A DNA stretch of 64,000 nt from Cryobacterium shii. Lineage in GTDB: Bacteria > Actinomycetota > Actinomycetes > Actinomycetales > Microbacteriaceae. The stretch covers positions 37,849 to 101,848 of the forward strand of contig NZ_SOFY01000009.1 of the NCBI RefSeq assembly GCF_004402595.1, given 5' to 3'. The position numbers and the translations under genes are program-made. Below are positions 1-8,887 of the stretch, one piece after another. Below the pieces are notes generated by a model, which was given only the letters and a program-made list of their open reading frames with translations, ran no database searches and had not been told where the DNA came from. Every line of letters begins with the position of its first letter. The first letter of the stretch is position 1.

Positions 1-7
1 GTGAGGG

Positions 8-256
8 CTAGACCTGCGCCTTGACGATGAAATCGACGGCGTTGCCGACGGTCTTGAGGTTCTTGACCTCTTCATCGGGGATCTTGACGTCGAACTTCTC
101 TTCAGCGTTGACGACGATGGTCATCATCGAGATGGAATCGATGTCCAGGTCGTCGGTGAACGACTTCCCCAGCTCAACCGTGTCGGCTGCGATGCCCGTC
201 TCGTCGTTAATGAGTTCGGCCAGGCCGGCAAGAACTTCTTCGGTGGACAATGCCAT
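8..256 (-). CDS. acpP: Acyl carrier protein
   Basis: An 82-residue acyl carrier protein that holds the growing acyl chain as a thioester on a 4'-phosphopantetheine arm during type II fatty-acid synthesis in the cytoplasm. The modification motif DIDSIS is present, with Ser41 as the attachment residue, in an acidic four-helix protein of normal family length. It is the last gene seen of a minus-strand run fasR-fabD-fabH-acpP. A fabF gene is the expected next member and would lie beyond the window edge. The start is preceded by a clear purine-rich ribosome site (AAGGAG). Identification is secure. Confidence 0.95.
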   Translation of the reverse strand: MALSTEEVLAGLAELINDETGIAADTVELGKSFTDDLDIDSISMMTIVVNAEEKFDVKIPDEEVKNLKTVGNAVDFIVKAQV

Positions 257-318
257 TTTTTTCTCCTTGGGGGTGTTTCGTATGACCGAGACTCAGTTTA
301 GAGGGGGATGGGTGAAAT

Positions 319-1323
319 CTAGGGAAGCACGACGACCTGCGCGCCGAACACCAGACCGGCCCCGAAGCCGATCTGGAGGGCGAGGCCGCCGCTGAGCTCA
401 GGGTGCTCCGCGAGCAGGCGGTGGGTGGCCAGCGGGATCGACGCCGAGGACGTGTTCCCGGTGGTCGCGACGTCACGGGCGATGACGACGGATTCCGGAA
501 GCTTGAGCTGCTTGGCGAACTCGTCGATGATGCGCATATTCGCCTGGTGGGGGATGAACGCGGCGAGCTGGCTGCTCTCGATGCCGGCGACCTCCAGTGC
601 CTTCTTCGCCACCTTGGCCATATCCCAGACGGCCCAACGGAAGACGGTCTGACCCTCCTGGCGCAGGGTGGGCCACTCGGCCTCGCCGCGACGATACTCC
701 TGAAGAGTGGCGTTCATGGTGATGGCGTCGGCCTTGGAGCCGTCGGATCCCCACACTGTGGGAGCGATTCCGGGGTAGTCGCTGGGACCGATGACGACCG
801 CGCCGGCGCCGTCGCCGAGCAGGAAGGAGATGCTGCGATCGGTCGGGTCGACGAGGTCGGACAGCTTCTCCGCGCCGATGACCAGAGCGTAGTGGGCGGC
901 CCCCGTACGGATCAGGGCGTCGGCCTGCGCTACGGCGTAGGCGTATCCCGCACAGGCCGCGTTGATGTCATACGCCGCGGCCGGGTTGGCGCCGACCCGG
1001 TCGGCGACCACGGCGGCGATGGAGGGCGTCTGGCGCCCGTTGCTGATGGTGGCCACGATGACGGCGTCGATCAGGTTCGGCGCAATGCCGGACTTCTCGA
1101 TGGCCTCGCGGGCGGCATCCGCGGCCAGGTCGACCGCCTCGACGGACTGGCTGGCCCGGGTGCGGGTGACGATGCCCGTGCGCTGTTGGATCCACTCATC
1201 GGAGGAATCGATCGGTCCGACCAGGGCGTCATTGGGAACGAGGAGATCCCCACGCGCGGCGCCGACTGAGAGGATCCGGGTGAACTGGGGGCCGTGCGAC
1301 TGCTGGAGTGTTGGCTTGGACAT
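319..1323 (-). CDS. fabH: Beta-ketoacyl-ACP synthase III
   Basis: A 334-residue KAS III, which condenses an acyl-CoA primer with malonyl-ACP to start fatty-acid synthesis; in actinobacteria it usually prefers branched primers. The Cys-His-Asn triad is visible: Cys124 in the DINAACAG context, His259 in PHQANMR, and Asn290 in TTGNTSS. The GFGAG motif lies near the C-terminus. It sits between fabD and acpP with 12 and 62 bp gaps, consistent with one transcript. Length matches the family. The primer preference cannot be read from the sequence alone. Confidence 0.95.
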   Translation of the reverse strand: MSKPTLQQSHGPQFTRILSVGAARGDLLVPNDALVGPIDSSDEWIQQRTGIVTRTRASQSVEAVDLAADAAREAIEKSGIAPNLIDAVIVATISNGRQTPSIAAVVADRVGANPAAAYDINAACAGYAYAVAQADALIRTGAAHYALVIGAEKLSDLVDPTDRSISFLLGDGAGAVVIGPSDYPGIAPTVWGSDGSKADAITMNATLQEYRRGEAEWPTLRQEGQTVFRWAVWDMAKVAKKALEVAGIESSQLAAFIPHQANMRIIDEFAKQLKLPESVVIARDVATTGNTSSASIPLATHRLLAEHPELSGGLALQIGFGAGLVFGAQVVVLP

Positions 1324-1335
1324 AGTCTCTTTCGG

Positions 1336-2262
1336 TCAGGCTTGGTTCTGCTGGTCGATCAGGTCGAATGCAGCAGGCAGGTCGTCCGGCGTCTTGATGG
1401 CGACGCTGGGTACACCCTTGAGTGCACGTTTCGCGAGCCCCACGAGGGCGCCGGCCGGCGCGAGCTCGATGATTCCGGTGACACCGGCAGCCGCGAACGA
1501 CTGCATGCACAGGTCCCACCGTACCGGCGACGAGACCTGATGAACCAGCAAGTCGACGAATCGAGCGCCGCTGGAGACGGAGGTGCCGTCCCGGTTGGTC
1601 CAAATCGGCAGGGTCGGATCAGTGGCGGGCAGCGCCGCCGCTACCCGGGTGAGGTGCTCCACGGCGGGCTGCATGTAACGGGTGTGGAATGCGCCGGCGA
1701 CCTGGAGAGGAATGACCCTGGCCCGGGTCGGCGGGTTCTGCCCGAGGGCGGCCAGGGCGTCGGGGGATCCGGCCACGACGATCTGTCCGCCGCCGTTGAA
1801 GTTGGCGGGGGCGAGTCCGAGTTCGTCGAGGCGGGTGAGGAGCTCCGTCTCGTCCGCGCCGATGACGGCGCTCATGCCGGAGGGTTCCAGTGCGGCGGCC
1901 TCGGCCATAGCGTTTCCGCGCTCCCGCACGAACCGCACAGCGTCCGCGGCGGTGAGGATGCCCGCGCCGGCCGCGGCCGTGATCTCACCGACGGAGTGGC
2001 CGGCGATCCCACTGATCCGCTCCCGGCGTCCGTCGACCAGGATCGCGTCCAGGGTGAGGAGGCCGGCGGCCACGATCAGCGGCTGGGCGATTCGGGTGTC
2101 TCGGATCGTGTCGGCGTCGCTGACCGTGCCGTGGCGCACGAGGTCGATCCCGCATACGTCGGAGATCTCGGCCAGGCCGGCGGCGAAAGCGGGGTCCGCC
2201 AGCCAGGGTTCGAGGAATCCGGGGGTTTGCGAGCCCTGACCCGGGCAGACGACAACAATCAT
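1336..2262 (-). CDS. fabD: Malonyl-CoA:ACP transacylase
   Basis: A 308-residue malonyl transferase that loads malonyl groups onto AcpP. It has the GQGSQ loop near residue 8, the nucleophile Ser90 in GHSVGE, and the catalytic His193 in AFHTRY. The open frame runs 17 codons further upstream, but the conserved domain begins exactly at the ATG at 2262, which has GGGAGA about 8 nt ahead, so I place the start there. Only 12 bp separate it from fabH. A perfect palindrome lies just upstream of the start (2280-2296) and is a candidate operator. Confidence 0.93.
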   Translation of the reverse strand: MIVVVCPGQGSQTPGFLEPWLADPAFAAGLAEISDVCGIDLVRHGTVSDADTIRDTRIAQPLIVAAGLLTLDAILVDGRRERISGIAGHSVGEITAAAGAGILTAADAVRFVRERGNAMAEAAALEPSGMSAVIGADETELLTRLDELGLAPANFNGGGQIVVAGSPDALAALGQNPPTRARVIPLQVAGAFHTRYMQPAVEHLTRVAAALPATDPTLPIWTNRDGTSVSSGARFVDLLVHQVSSPVRWDLCMQSFAAAGVTGIIELAPAGALVGLAKRALKGVPSVAIKTPDDLPAAFDLIDQQNQA

Positions 2263-2279
2263 TTGTCCAGTCTCCCAAG

Positions 2280-2296
2280 CCCGTTCCCGGAACGGG
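2280..2296. promoter_or_regulatory. 17-bp palindrome before fabD (candidate operator)
   Basis: A perfect inverted repeat, CCCGTTCC-C-GGAACGGG, with 8-bp arms around one central base. It lies 17 bp upstream of the fabD start codon in the 130-bp gap between fasR and fabD. There is no T-run, so it does not look like a terminator. Because the gene immediately upstream encodes a FasR-like activator, this is a plausible binding site for it, but that is inference. Confidence 0.4.
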
Positions 2297-2364
2297 TGTC
2301 GATCCTCCACCAACTATCCAGGAAACGTTTGTCGGTAACCACCAGTCGGGCGGTCCTGAGGGTG

Positions 2365-2406
2365 GTGCGGTTCGCCGTCGGCGACGTGCGGTTCACCGTC
2401 GGCGAG
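2365..2406. repeat. Two-copy 21-bp tandem repeat across the fasR stop codon
   Basis: Two adjacent 21-nt units (2365-2385 and 2386-2406) differ at only two positions. The copy at 2386-2406 contains the fasR stop codon TGA (minus strand). In the other copy the equivalent triplet is CGA. The unit is a multiple of three, so the duplication preserves frame. It could be a recent in-frame duplication at the end of fasR or a paired binding site in the fasR-fabD gap. Confidence 0.6.
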
Positions 2407-3598
2407 TAGACCCGTCGTGATCGCTGATCGAACCGATGATGAGCGCGGCCTGCAGAATAAGCGCTTCTCTGGCCCCGGTCGCGTCATAACCGATGACCTC
2501 TGAGACCCTCTTCAAACGGTACCGAACGGTGTTCGGGTGCACGAAGAGTTCCCGGGCGGTCGCCTCGAGGGACCGGCCGTTGTCGAGGTAGCACCAGAGG
2601 GTGGTGAGCAGCTCGGTCGAATGGGCCTGCAGGGGCCGGTAGATGCGGTGGATCAGGGTGGCCCGGGCGAGGGGGTCGCCGGCGAGGGCGCGCTCGGGGA
2701 GCAGGTCGTCGGCCTGGACCGGGCGGGGTGCGTTGCGCCAGGACCGCGCCACGGCGAAGCCGGCGAGGGCAGCCTTGGCGCTCTTGGAGGCGTCCACCAG
2801 ATTGGGCACCTCGTGGCCGAGCACCAGGTGGCCGGCGCCGAAGCTCGGTTCCAGCTGGACCGCAATTTCCATGAAACTGAGCGCGGACGCCGTGCCGATG
2901 TTCTCCTCCGCATCCGCGGGTCTGGGATGGGCGCGACCGATCACCAGCACGAGACGATTGCCCTGCACGCCGATCAGGACGTCCGCGGCCATGTGCCGGG
3001 CCGATCGCCGCAACTGGTCGACGTCGAGCATCTTGGGGGTCGTCCCGACGAGCACGCACACCTCGCCGTGCCCGTGCCAGCCCAGAGCGGCGATCCGGCT
3101 GGGAAGTTCGTCGTCATATTCGCCGCTCAGGATCGAATCGACGACGAGGGCTTCCAGTCGCACGTCCCAGAGTCCGCGCGCTTCCGCGGCCCTGGCGTAC
3201 ACATCGGCCGCTCCGAAGGCGATCTCCCTCGAGTACAGGAGGATGGCCTCCCGAAGGATTTCGCCACCGTCCTTGATCCTCTCCTCCACCACCTCGACTG
3301 TGACCCTGATCAGCTGCAGCGTCTGCTGCAGGCTGATGGAGCGCAGGAGTTCGCGGGGGGCCGCGCCGAAGACGTCCGCGGCGATCCAGGGAGTGGACCG
3401 TGGGTCGTCGAACCAGGAGATGAACGACGTGATCCCGGCCTGGGCGACCAGCCCCACCGCGGACCGCCGCCCCGGCGGCATATCGCCATACCAGGGCAGC
3501 GTGTCCTCGAGACGTTTCAGCGTCGCCGTAGAAAGCTCACCCGAGATGGTCCGGAGCCAGGTGAGCGTTTGTTCTTTTGTCTTCGGCGTCGATGCCAC
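2393..3598 (-). CDS. fasR: PucR-family transcriptional activator of fatty-acid synthesis (FasR-like)
   Basis: A 401-residue cytoplasmic regulator. The N-terminal two thirds are a ligand or dimer domain typical of PucR-type regulators. The C-terminal 60 residues form a helix-turn-helix of the HTH_30 type, with the core HPNTVRYRLKRV near residues 350-365. Its position directly ahead of fabD-fabH-acpP matches FasR of Streptomyces coelicolor, a known activator of that operon, so the same role is inferred here. It starts only 7 bp after aceE on the same strand. The end of the gene lies in a 21-bp tandem repeat. Confidence 0.85.
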   Translation of the reverse strand: MASTPKTKEQTLTWLRTISGELSTATLKRLEDTLPWYGDMPPGRRSAVGLVAQAGITSFISWFDDPRSTPWIAADVFGAAPRELLRSISLQQTLQLIRVTVEVVEERIKDGGEILREAILLYSREIAFGAADVYARAAEARGLWDVRLEALVVDSILSGEYDDELPSRIAALGWHGHGEVCVLVGTTPKMLDVDQLRRSARHMAADVLIGVQGNRLVLVIGRAHPRPADAEENIGTASALSFMEIAVQLEPSFGAGHLVLGHEVPNLVDASKSAKAALAGFAVARSWRNAPRPVQADDLLPERALAGDPLARATLIHRIYRPLQAHSTELLTTLWCYLDNGRSLEATARELFVHPNTVRYRLKRVSEVIGYDATGAREALILQAALIIGSISDHDGSTRRR

Positions 3599-3605
3599 TG
3601 GTCGC

Positions 3606-6332
3606 TTAGCTCTCGCCCCCGGCGGAACCGGTGGTTCCGGCGGTCACGTCGTGCAACCGGTACCTGTCGATGGCCTGGCTGACCAGGCTCCGGTCGATCT
3701 CGCCACGCTTGGCGAGAAGCTGCAGCGTGCGCACCACCATCGACGGTCCGTCGATCTTGAAGAACCGGCGCGCGGCGGGGCGGGTGTCGGAGAAGCCGAA
3801 GCCGTCCGCGCCGAGCGTCGCGAAGTCGCCGGGGATGAACTGGCGGATCTGGTCAGGCACGGCGTGCATGAAGTCGGAGACCGCGATGAAGGGTCCCGCT
3901 GCTCCGGCGAGCTTCTCCGTCACATACGGAACGAGCGCTTCGTTGTCCGGGTAGAGGAAGTTGTGCTCCTCGGCCCGGATGCCGTCGCGCCGCAGCTCGG
4001 CCCAGGACGTGACCGACCAGACATCTGCCGACACCCCCCAGTCCTCGGCGAGCAGCTTCTGTGCTTCGAGCGCCCAGGACACGGCCACGCCCGACGCGAG
4101 CAGCTGGGCCTTCGGCCCGGTGATCGGCGAGTGATTGACGCGGTGGATGCCGCGCACGATGCCGTCCACGTCCACCTCCTCGGGTTCCGCCGGCTGCACC
4201 TGCGGTTCGTTATAGACGGTGATGTAGTACATGACGTTCGGGTCGGTGTGCGTGCCGCCGTACATCCGCTCGAGTCCGGAGCGCACGATATGCCCGATCT
4301 CGTAACCGAATGCGGGGTCGTACGACACGACGGCCGGGTTGGTCGAGGCCAGCAACGGGGAGTGCCCGTCGGCGTGCTGCAGGCCTTCCCCGGTCAGGGT
4401 CGTGCGTCCGGCGGTGGCGCCGATCATGAACCCGCGGGCCATCTGGTCGCCGGCAGCCCACATGGCGTCGCCCGTGCGCTGGAAACCGAACATGGAGTAG
4501 AACACGTAGATCGGGATCAGCGGCTCACCCTGGGTGGCGTACGAGGTGCCCACGTTGGTGAATGCGGCCATCGCGCCGGCTTCGTTGATGCCCACGTGCA
4601 GGATCTGTCCCTGGGGGCTTTCTTTGTAGGCCAGGAGCTGCGCGTGGTCGACCGAGGTGTACTGCTGGCCGTTGGGGTTGTAGATCTTCGCGTTCGGGAA
4701 GAACGCGTCGATTCCGAAGGTGCGGGCCTCGTCCGGGATGATCGGCACGATGCGGTTCCCGAAATCCTTGGCGCGCAGCAGCTCCTTGAGCAGCCGCACG
4801 AAGGCCATCGTGGTCGCGATCTCCTGCGTTCCGGAGCCCTTCTTCGTGGGCGCGTAGGTCGCATCGTCGGGCAGGTTGACCTGGGTGTACTTGCTGCGAC
4901 GTTCGGGCAGGTACCCGCCGAGGGCGCGGCGGCGCTCGTGCAGGTACTGGATGGCCTCGTCGTTGTCGTCCGGTTTGAAGTACGGCGGCAGGTACGGGTT
5001 CTCCTCGAGCTGGGCATCCGTGATCGGCATGTGGGTGCTGTCGCGGAAGGTCTTGAGGTTGTCGAGGGTGAACTTCTTCATCTGGTGGGTCGCATTGCGG
5101 CCCTCGAAGCTCGGCCCGAGGGCGTAGCCCTTGACGGTCTTCGCGAGGATGACGGTCGGCTGTCCCTTGTGTTCCGAGGCCGCCTTGAACGCCGCGTAGA
5201 CCTTGCGGTAGTCGTGTCCGCCGCGCTTGAGGTTCCAGATTTCATCGTCGGTGTAGCCCTCGACGAGCTTGAGCGTTCGGGGGTCGCGGCCGAAGAAGTT
5301 CTCGCGCACATAGGCGCCGCTTTCGGCCTTGTAAGTCTGGTAGTCCCCGTCGGGGGTCGCGTTCATCAGGGCGCGCAGGGCACCGTCGGAGTCGCGGGCG
5401 AGGAGGTCGTCCCACTCGCGGCCCCAGACGACCTTGATCACGTTCCAGCCGGCGCCGCGGAAGAAGCTCTCCAGTTCCTGGATGATCTTGCCGTTGCCGC
5501 GCACCGGGCCGTCGAGGCGCTGGAGGTTGCAGTTGATGATGAAGTTGAGGTTGTCCAGGCCCTCGTTGGCGGCAACCTGAAGCTGTCCGCGGCTCTCGAC
5601 CTCGTCCATTTCGCCGTCGCCGAGGAACGCCCAGACCTGCTGGTCGCTTGCGTCCTTGATCCCGCGATTGGTGAGGTACCGGTTGGTCTGGGCCTGGTAG
5701 ATCGCGTTGATCGGGCCGAGTCCCATCGACACGGTCGGGAACTGCCAGAATTCGGGCATCAGCCGCGGGTGCGGGTAGGAGGACAGGCCGTTCGGGGCGT
5801 GTGACTTCTCCTGGCGGAATCCGTCGAGCTGGTCAGCGCTCAGGCGGCCCTCGAGGAAGGCGCGGGCGTACGTGCCGGGGGAGGCATGGCCCTGGATGAA
5901 GATCTGGTCTCCACCGCCCGGGTGGTCCTGGCCGCGGAAGAAGTGGTTGAAGCCGACCTCGTAGAGTGCGGCGGATGACGCATAGGTGGAGATGTGCCCG
6001 CCGACGGAGATGCCGGGACGCTGGGCTCGGTGCACGAGGACCGCCGCGTTCCAGCGGATCCAGGCACGGTAACGACGTTCGATGTCCTCGTCGCCGGGGA
6101 AGTCGGGTTCGCCGTCATCGGCGATCGTGTTGATGTAGTCCGTTGTCGGCACCATGGGTACGCCCAGGTGCAGTTCCTTGGAGCGCTTCAGCAGGCTGAG
6201 CATGATCTCGCGACCGCGCTCGTGTCCCTGGGCCGATACGAGCGAGTCCAGCGATTCCGACCATTCGGCCGTTTCCTCCGGGTCCGCATCCGTGCTGTTC
6301 ACCGAATACGGGTCCTGGTCGTTGACAGTCAC
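3606..6332 (-). CDS. aceE: Pyruvate dehydrogenase E1 component, homodimeric
   Basis: A 908-residue thiamine-diphosphate enzyme that decarboxylates pyruvate and passes the acetyl group to the lipoyl arm of E2. It is of the homodimeric type by length. The ThDP-binding signature begins [10 protein letters not shown] and ends in the NCN region. The open frame extends 36 codons upstream, but the GTG at 6332 is preceded by GAGAGGTCGA and begins the normal protein ([10 protein letters not shown]), so I use it. E2 and E3 subunits are encoded about 30 kb away in this window. Coupling to fasR and fabD places acetyl-CoA production next to its use. Confidence 0.93.
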   Translation of the reverse strand: MTVNDQDPYSVNSTDADPEETAEWSESLDSLVSAQGHERGREIMLSLLKRSKELHLGVPMVPTTDYINTIADDGEPDFPGDEDIERRYRAWIRWNAAVLVHRAQRPGISVGGHISTYASSAALYEVGFNHFFRGQDHPGGGDQIFIQGHASPGTYARAFLEGRLSADQLDGFRQEKSHAPNGLSSYPHPRLMPEFWQFPTVSMGLGPINAIYQAQTNRYLTNRGIKDASDQQVWAFLGDGEMDEVESRGQLQVAANEGLDNLNFIINCNLQRLDGPVRGNGKIIQELESFFRGAGWNVIKVVWGREWDDLLARDSDGALRALMNATPDGDYQTYKAESGAYVRENFFGRDPRTLKLVEGYTDDEIWNLKRGGHDYRKVYAAFKAASEHKGQPTVILAKTVKGYALGPSFEGRNATHQMKKFTLDNLKTFRDSTHMPITDAQLEENPYLPPYFKPDDNDEAIQYLHERRRALGGYLPERRSKYTQVNLPDDATYAPTKKGSGTQEIATTMAFVRLLKELLRAKDFGNRIVPIIPDEARTFGIDAFFPNAKIYNPNGQQYTSVDHAQLLAYKESPQGQILHVGINEAGAMAAFTNVGTSYATQGEPLIPIYVFYSMFGFQRTGDAMWAAGDQMARGFMIGATAGRTTLTGEGLQHADGHSPLLASTNPAVVSYDPAFGYEIGHIVRSGLERMYGGTHTDPNVMYYITVYNEPQVQPAEPEEVDVDGIVRGIHRVNHSPITGPKAQLLASGVAVSWALEAQKLLAEDWGVSADVWSVTSWAELRRDGIRAEEHNFLYPDNEALVPYVTEKLAGAAGPFIAVSDFMHAVPDQIRQFIPGDFATLGADGFGFSDTRPAARRFFKIDGPSMVVRTLQLLAKRGEIDRSLVSQAIDRYRLHDVTAGTTGSAGGES

Positions 6333-6523
6333 ACTCGACCTCTCTCTGTTGGTCTCTGTTGGGCAGACCGTGTTGGTGCCGATCATGCCGGGATAGCTGC
6401 GCCGCTGCACGGTCGGGTCACGACCGATGGCACCACGCAAGCCTACAGATTATGCCTGTGGTCCGTGCACGAACGATGCGTGTCGTTTTCAGGCCGCAGG
6501 ATGCCGCCGGGCGGGGCCGATTC

Positions 6524-6552
6524 TTGGTTCACCCAGTCACCGGGGCTAGGCT
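6524..6552 (+). promoter_or_regulatory. Putative promoter of the peroxiredoxin gene
   Basis: TTGGTT at 6524-6529 and TAGGCT at 6547-6552 are separated by exactly 17 bp. The second fits the actinobacterial TANNNT -10 pattern. It lies about 50 bp upstream of the peroxiredoxin start, in the 268-bp gap between divergent aceE and the peroxiredoxin gene. No further gene is seen in this gap. Confidence 0.4.
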
Positions 6553-6600
6553 GTGTCGCCGCCGCTCAAGTTCGCGCGGGCGGAGGAAAGGAAGCGCAGC

Positions 6601-7068
6601 ATGGCTTTGGAGAACGACACCCAGGCTCCCGATTTCGAGCTCGTCAACCAGTTCGGCGAGCGGGTCCAGTTGAGCCGGTTCCGCGGGAAGAAGTCGGTTG
6701 CCCTGGTCTTTTTCCCGCTCGCGTTCTCCGGCATCTGCAGCGGTGAGCTCTGCGAACTGCGAGACAACCTCTCCCTGTTCGAGTCCAGTGGCGTCGAGGT
6801 GGTCGGGATCTCGGTCGACTCGCGGCACACGCTCCGGGCGTGGGGAGAGCAGGAGGAGTACACCTTCGACCTTCTGGCCGACTTCTGGCCCCACGGCGCG
6901 GTGGCCAAGGAATACGGTGTCTTCCTGGAGGATAAGGGCTTTGCGAATCGTGCCACGTTCCTGATCGACCCGGACGGAATCATCCGGGCCAGTTTCATCA
7001 CCGCCCCCGGTGAGGCTCGCTCGCTGGAGGCGTACCGCGCCGCGATCGAGGAACTCCAGCCGGCCTGA
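6601..7068 (+). CDS. Peroxiredoxin, AhpE-like
   Basis: A 155-residue thiol peroxidase that reduces hydroperoxides. The sequence is closest to mycobacterial AhpE: FFPLAFSGIC holds the peroxidatic Cys46, and DFWPHGAV and the GxANRxTF segment are conserved. Unlike the one-cysteine AhpE I recall from M. tuberculosis, it has a second cysteine five residues on (Cys51, CSGELC), the spacing of the resolving cysteine of E. coli Bcp. I chose the ATG at 6601, which has GGAAAGGA upstream. The aceE-ahpE neighbourhood matches mycobacteria. Confidence 0.88.
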   Translation: MALENDTQAPDFELVNQFGERVQLSRFRGKKSVALVFFPLAFSGICSGELCELRDNLSLFESSGVEVVGISVDSRHTLRAWGEQEEYTFDLLADFWPHGAVAKEYGVFLEDKGFANRATFLIDPDGIIRASFITAPGEARSLEAYRAAIEELQPA

Positions 7069-7140
7069 CCGGCCCTGGCGTACGGCGGCCGTGCAGAATC
7101 GGTATGATGGTGCACGGCCTGCAGAGGTCGACGTTTCAAG

Positions 7141-7213
7141 GGGCCTTTAGCTCAGTTGGTAGAGCGCCACGTTTACACCGTGGATGTCATCGGTTCGAGC
7201 CCGGTAGGGCCCA
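7141..7213 (+). tRNA. tRNA-Val (anticodon UAC)
   Basis: A complete cloverleaf of 73 nt. The acceptor stem GGGCCTT pairs with AGGGCCC, the anticodon stem CCACG/CGTGG encloses TTTACAC with anticodon TAC at 7174-7176, and the T arm contains GGTTCGAGCC. The discriminator is A. CCA is not encoded, as is common in actinobacteria. It marks the left boundary of the accessory stress block. Confidence 0.95.
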
Positions 7214-7338
7214 CCCCTCAAGAACCACCCATAACCCTCCGTGGGGCGAGAGGTCGTGAGGTACTGTGCACCAGAATGAGCACGCAGGTGCCGTCACCAC
7301 GACCGCTTCGGGCAGAGCGCGTCGAGGGGGTGGGCGTC

Positions 7339-8043
7339 ATGACTCGGTCTGACCGGCTGTCCTTCGGCGTCGCGGTCGAGGAGCTGACCAGCGCTCACCT
7401 GCACCAGACCAATCTCTGCGCACCGTTCCTCAGGGCGCTGCCCGTCGACGGGCTGGCGATCTCCACCCTCGGGGTGCCGTTCGGCACCGAAACCATCTGC
7501 GCGAGCAACGCCGCCGCGGCCCGCATCGATGAGATCCAATTCGATCTCGGCGAGGGGCCGTGCTGGGACGCCAGGGCGACACGTCGGCCGGTGCTGTCCC
7601 CGGACATCCGTCACGAGGCCAATCTCGACTGGCCTGTCTTCCAGCGCACTCTCGGCGACACCGAAGTCGGCGGGATCTTCGCCTTCCCGATGCTGGTGGG
7701 CTCGCTGGACATCGGCGCCGTCGACTTCTATTCGCGAATGCCCCGCGCGCTCACCCTCGGGCAGATCGAGGATGCCACCACCCTCGTCGGCATCGCGGCC
7801 CGGCAGGTGCTTCGGCGGGTGCTGCTCTCGAATACGATGAAACCGGACGCCGACGACGATCGGGGCTACTCCCGACGCGTCGTGCACCAGGCGACCGGAA
7901 TGGTGCTGGCCCAATTAGACGTATCACCCTCGGACGCGCTTCTCATCCTGCAGGGTTACGCCTTTTCGCACGGTCAAACGGTGCGAGAGGTCGCGGAGAA
8001 CGTGGTCGCACGAAATATTGATTTTACTTCAGAATTAAATTAG
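7339..8043 (+). CDS. GAF-ANTAR domain regulator (first of a pair)
   Basis: A 234-residue soluble protein with a GAF sensory domain (about residues 20-160) followed by a C-terminal ANTAR domain (about 180-230), a fold that binds two-hairpin RNA antiterminators. I start at ATG 7339, which has GAGGGGG 8 nt upstream; ATG 7276 is an in-frame alternative. The last dozen codons are strikingly AT-rich (AAT ATT GAT TTT ACT) in a GC-rich genome. Two TTA leucine codons occur, one in the ANTAR domain and one two codons before the stop. A second GAF-ANTAR gene follows 20 bp later. Confidence 0.8.
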   Translation: MTRSDRLSFGVAVEELTSAHLHQTNLCAPFLRALPVDGLAISTLGVPFGTETICASNAAAARIDEIQFDLGEGPCWDARATRRPVLSPDIRHEANLDWPVFQRTLGDTEVGGIFAFPMLVGSLDIGAVDFYSRMPRALTLGQIEDATTLVGIAARQVLRRVLLSNTMKPDADDDRGYSRRVVHQATGMVLAQLDVSPSDALLILQGYAFSHGQTVREVAENVVARNIDFTSELN

Positions 8044-8063
8044 ACGGGTCTTAGGATAAGTTC

Positions 8064-8780
8064 ATGGTGACCAAGTCACGTGAAGGTCAGCTGGTTGAGA
8101 CATTCGTCACTCTGGCCGACACCCTGGTGGTCGGCTACGACGTGGTGGATCTGCTGCACACGCTGGTTGAGACGTGCGCGACGCTCTTCGAGGCGTCAGC
8201 AGTCGGAATCATCCTGACCGCCGGTGACGACACCGATCTCGAGGTTGTGGCCTCGACCAACGAGTGCAGCCGTCTGATCGAGATCCTGCAGCTTCGAGCC
8301 GGCAACGGCCCGTGCGTCGAGTGCTACACCACGGGCAGGCCCGTCGCGATTCCCAACCTCGAGGTTCTCTCGCCGGACTGGACGCGGTTCCGGGCCGGAG
8401 CCATCGAGCTCGGATTCAAGTCCATGCACTCGGTTCCGCTGCGCCTGCGTTCCACGACCATCGGTTCGCTCAACCTTTTCTGGGACCGCCTGGGTGGGCT
8501 GGGAGCTGACGACCTGCGCACTGTCCAGGCTCTGGCCGACACCGCCACGATCGGAATCCTGCAGGAACGGGCCATCCGGGAGAGCGACGTGGCCCGTGCC
8601 CAGTTGCAGCACGCCCTCAGCAGCCGGGTGCTGATCGAGCAGGCCAAGGGTGTGGTCGCTTTCACCCACACCGTCAACATGGACGAGGCCTTCGCTCTGC
8701 TGCGCCAGCACGCGCGCAGCAACGGCCTGCCGCTGAACGACGTGGCGGAGCGAATCGTCAACCGGTCCCTCTCGCTGTAG
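8064..8780 (+). CDS. GAF-ANTAR domain regulator (second of a pair)
   Basis: A 238-residue GAF (about residues 15-165) plus ANTAR (about 180-235) protein. The ANTAR part carries the recognisable SSRVLIEQAKGV segment and the hydrophobic pattern ending in VAERIVNR. It is a paralogue in architecture of the preceding gene, 20 bp away, and probably co-transcribed. By family it should control genes by RNA binding after the GAF domain senses a ligand or partner. No target RNA double hairpin was identified in the window. Confidence 0.8.
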   Translation: MVTKSREGQLVETFVTLADTLVVGYDVVDLLHTLVETCATLFEASAVGIILTAGDDTDLEVVASTNECSRLIEILQLRAGNGPCVECYTTGRPVAIPNLEVLSPDWTRFRAGAIELGFKSMHSVPLRLRSTTIGSLNLFWDRLGGLGADDLRTVQALADTATIGILQERAIRESDVARAQLQHALSSRVLIEQAKGVVAFTHTVNMDEAFALLRQHARSNGLPLNDVAERIVNRSLSL

Positions 8781-8887
8781 CCCCGCTGCTCGGGACGCCC
8801 GCATTTCCGGCCTCGGCCGGGCTATAGTGTGACTCACGCCCCAGACCCTGGCTGCACGTGTAATTTTCGTGAGCTATCGAGGTCACC

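Noticed and set aside
2643..5804. 1053-codon open frame on the plus strand opposite fasR and aceE
   Set aside because: It is the antisense shadow of aceE and fasR in GC-rich DNA; its composition is Arg/Val/Gly-rich and matches no family, while the minus-strand genes are certain.
7206..7260. Possible attachment-site copy of the tRNA-Val 3' end for an integrated element
   Set aside because: No integrase and no second copy of the tRNA 3' end was found on reading the block to 17.5 kb.
8800..8830. GGGAC near 8792 and the GGCC-rich stretch as a third DosR-type box
   Set aside because: The second half-site and spacing do not fit; only the first five bases match.
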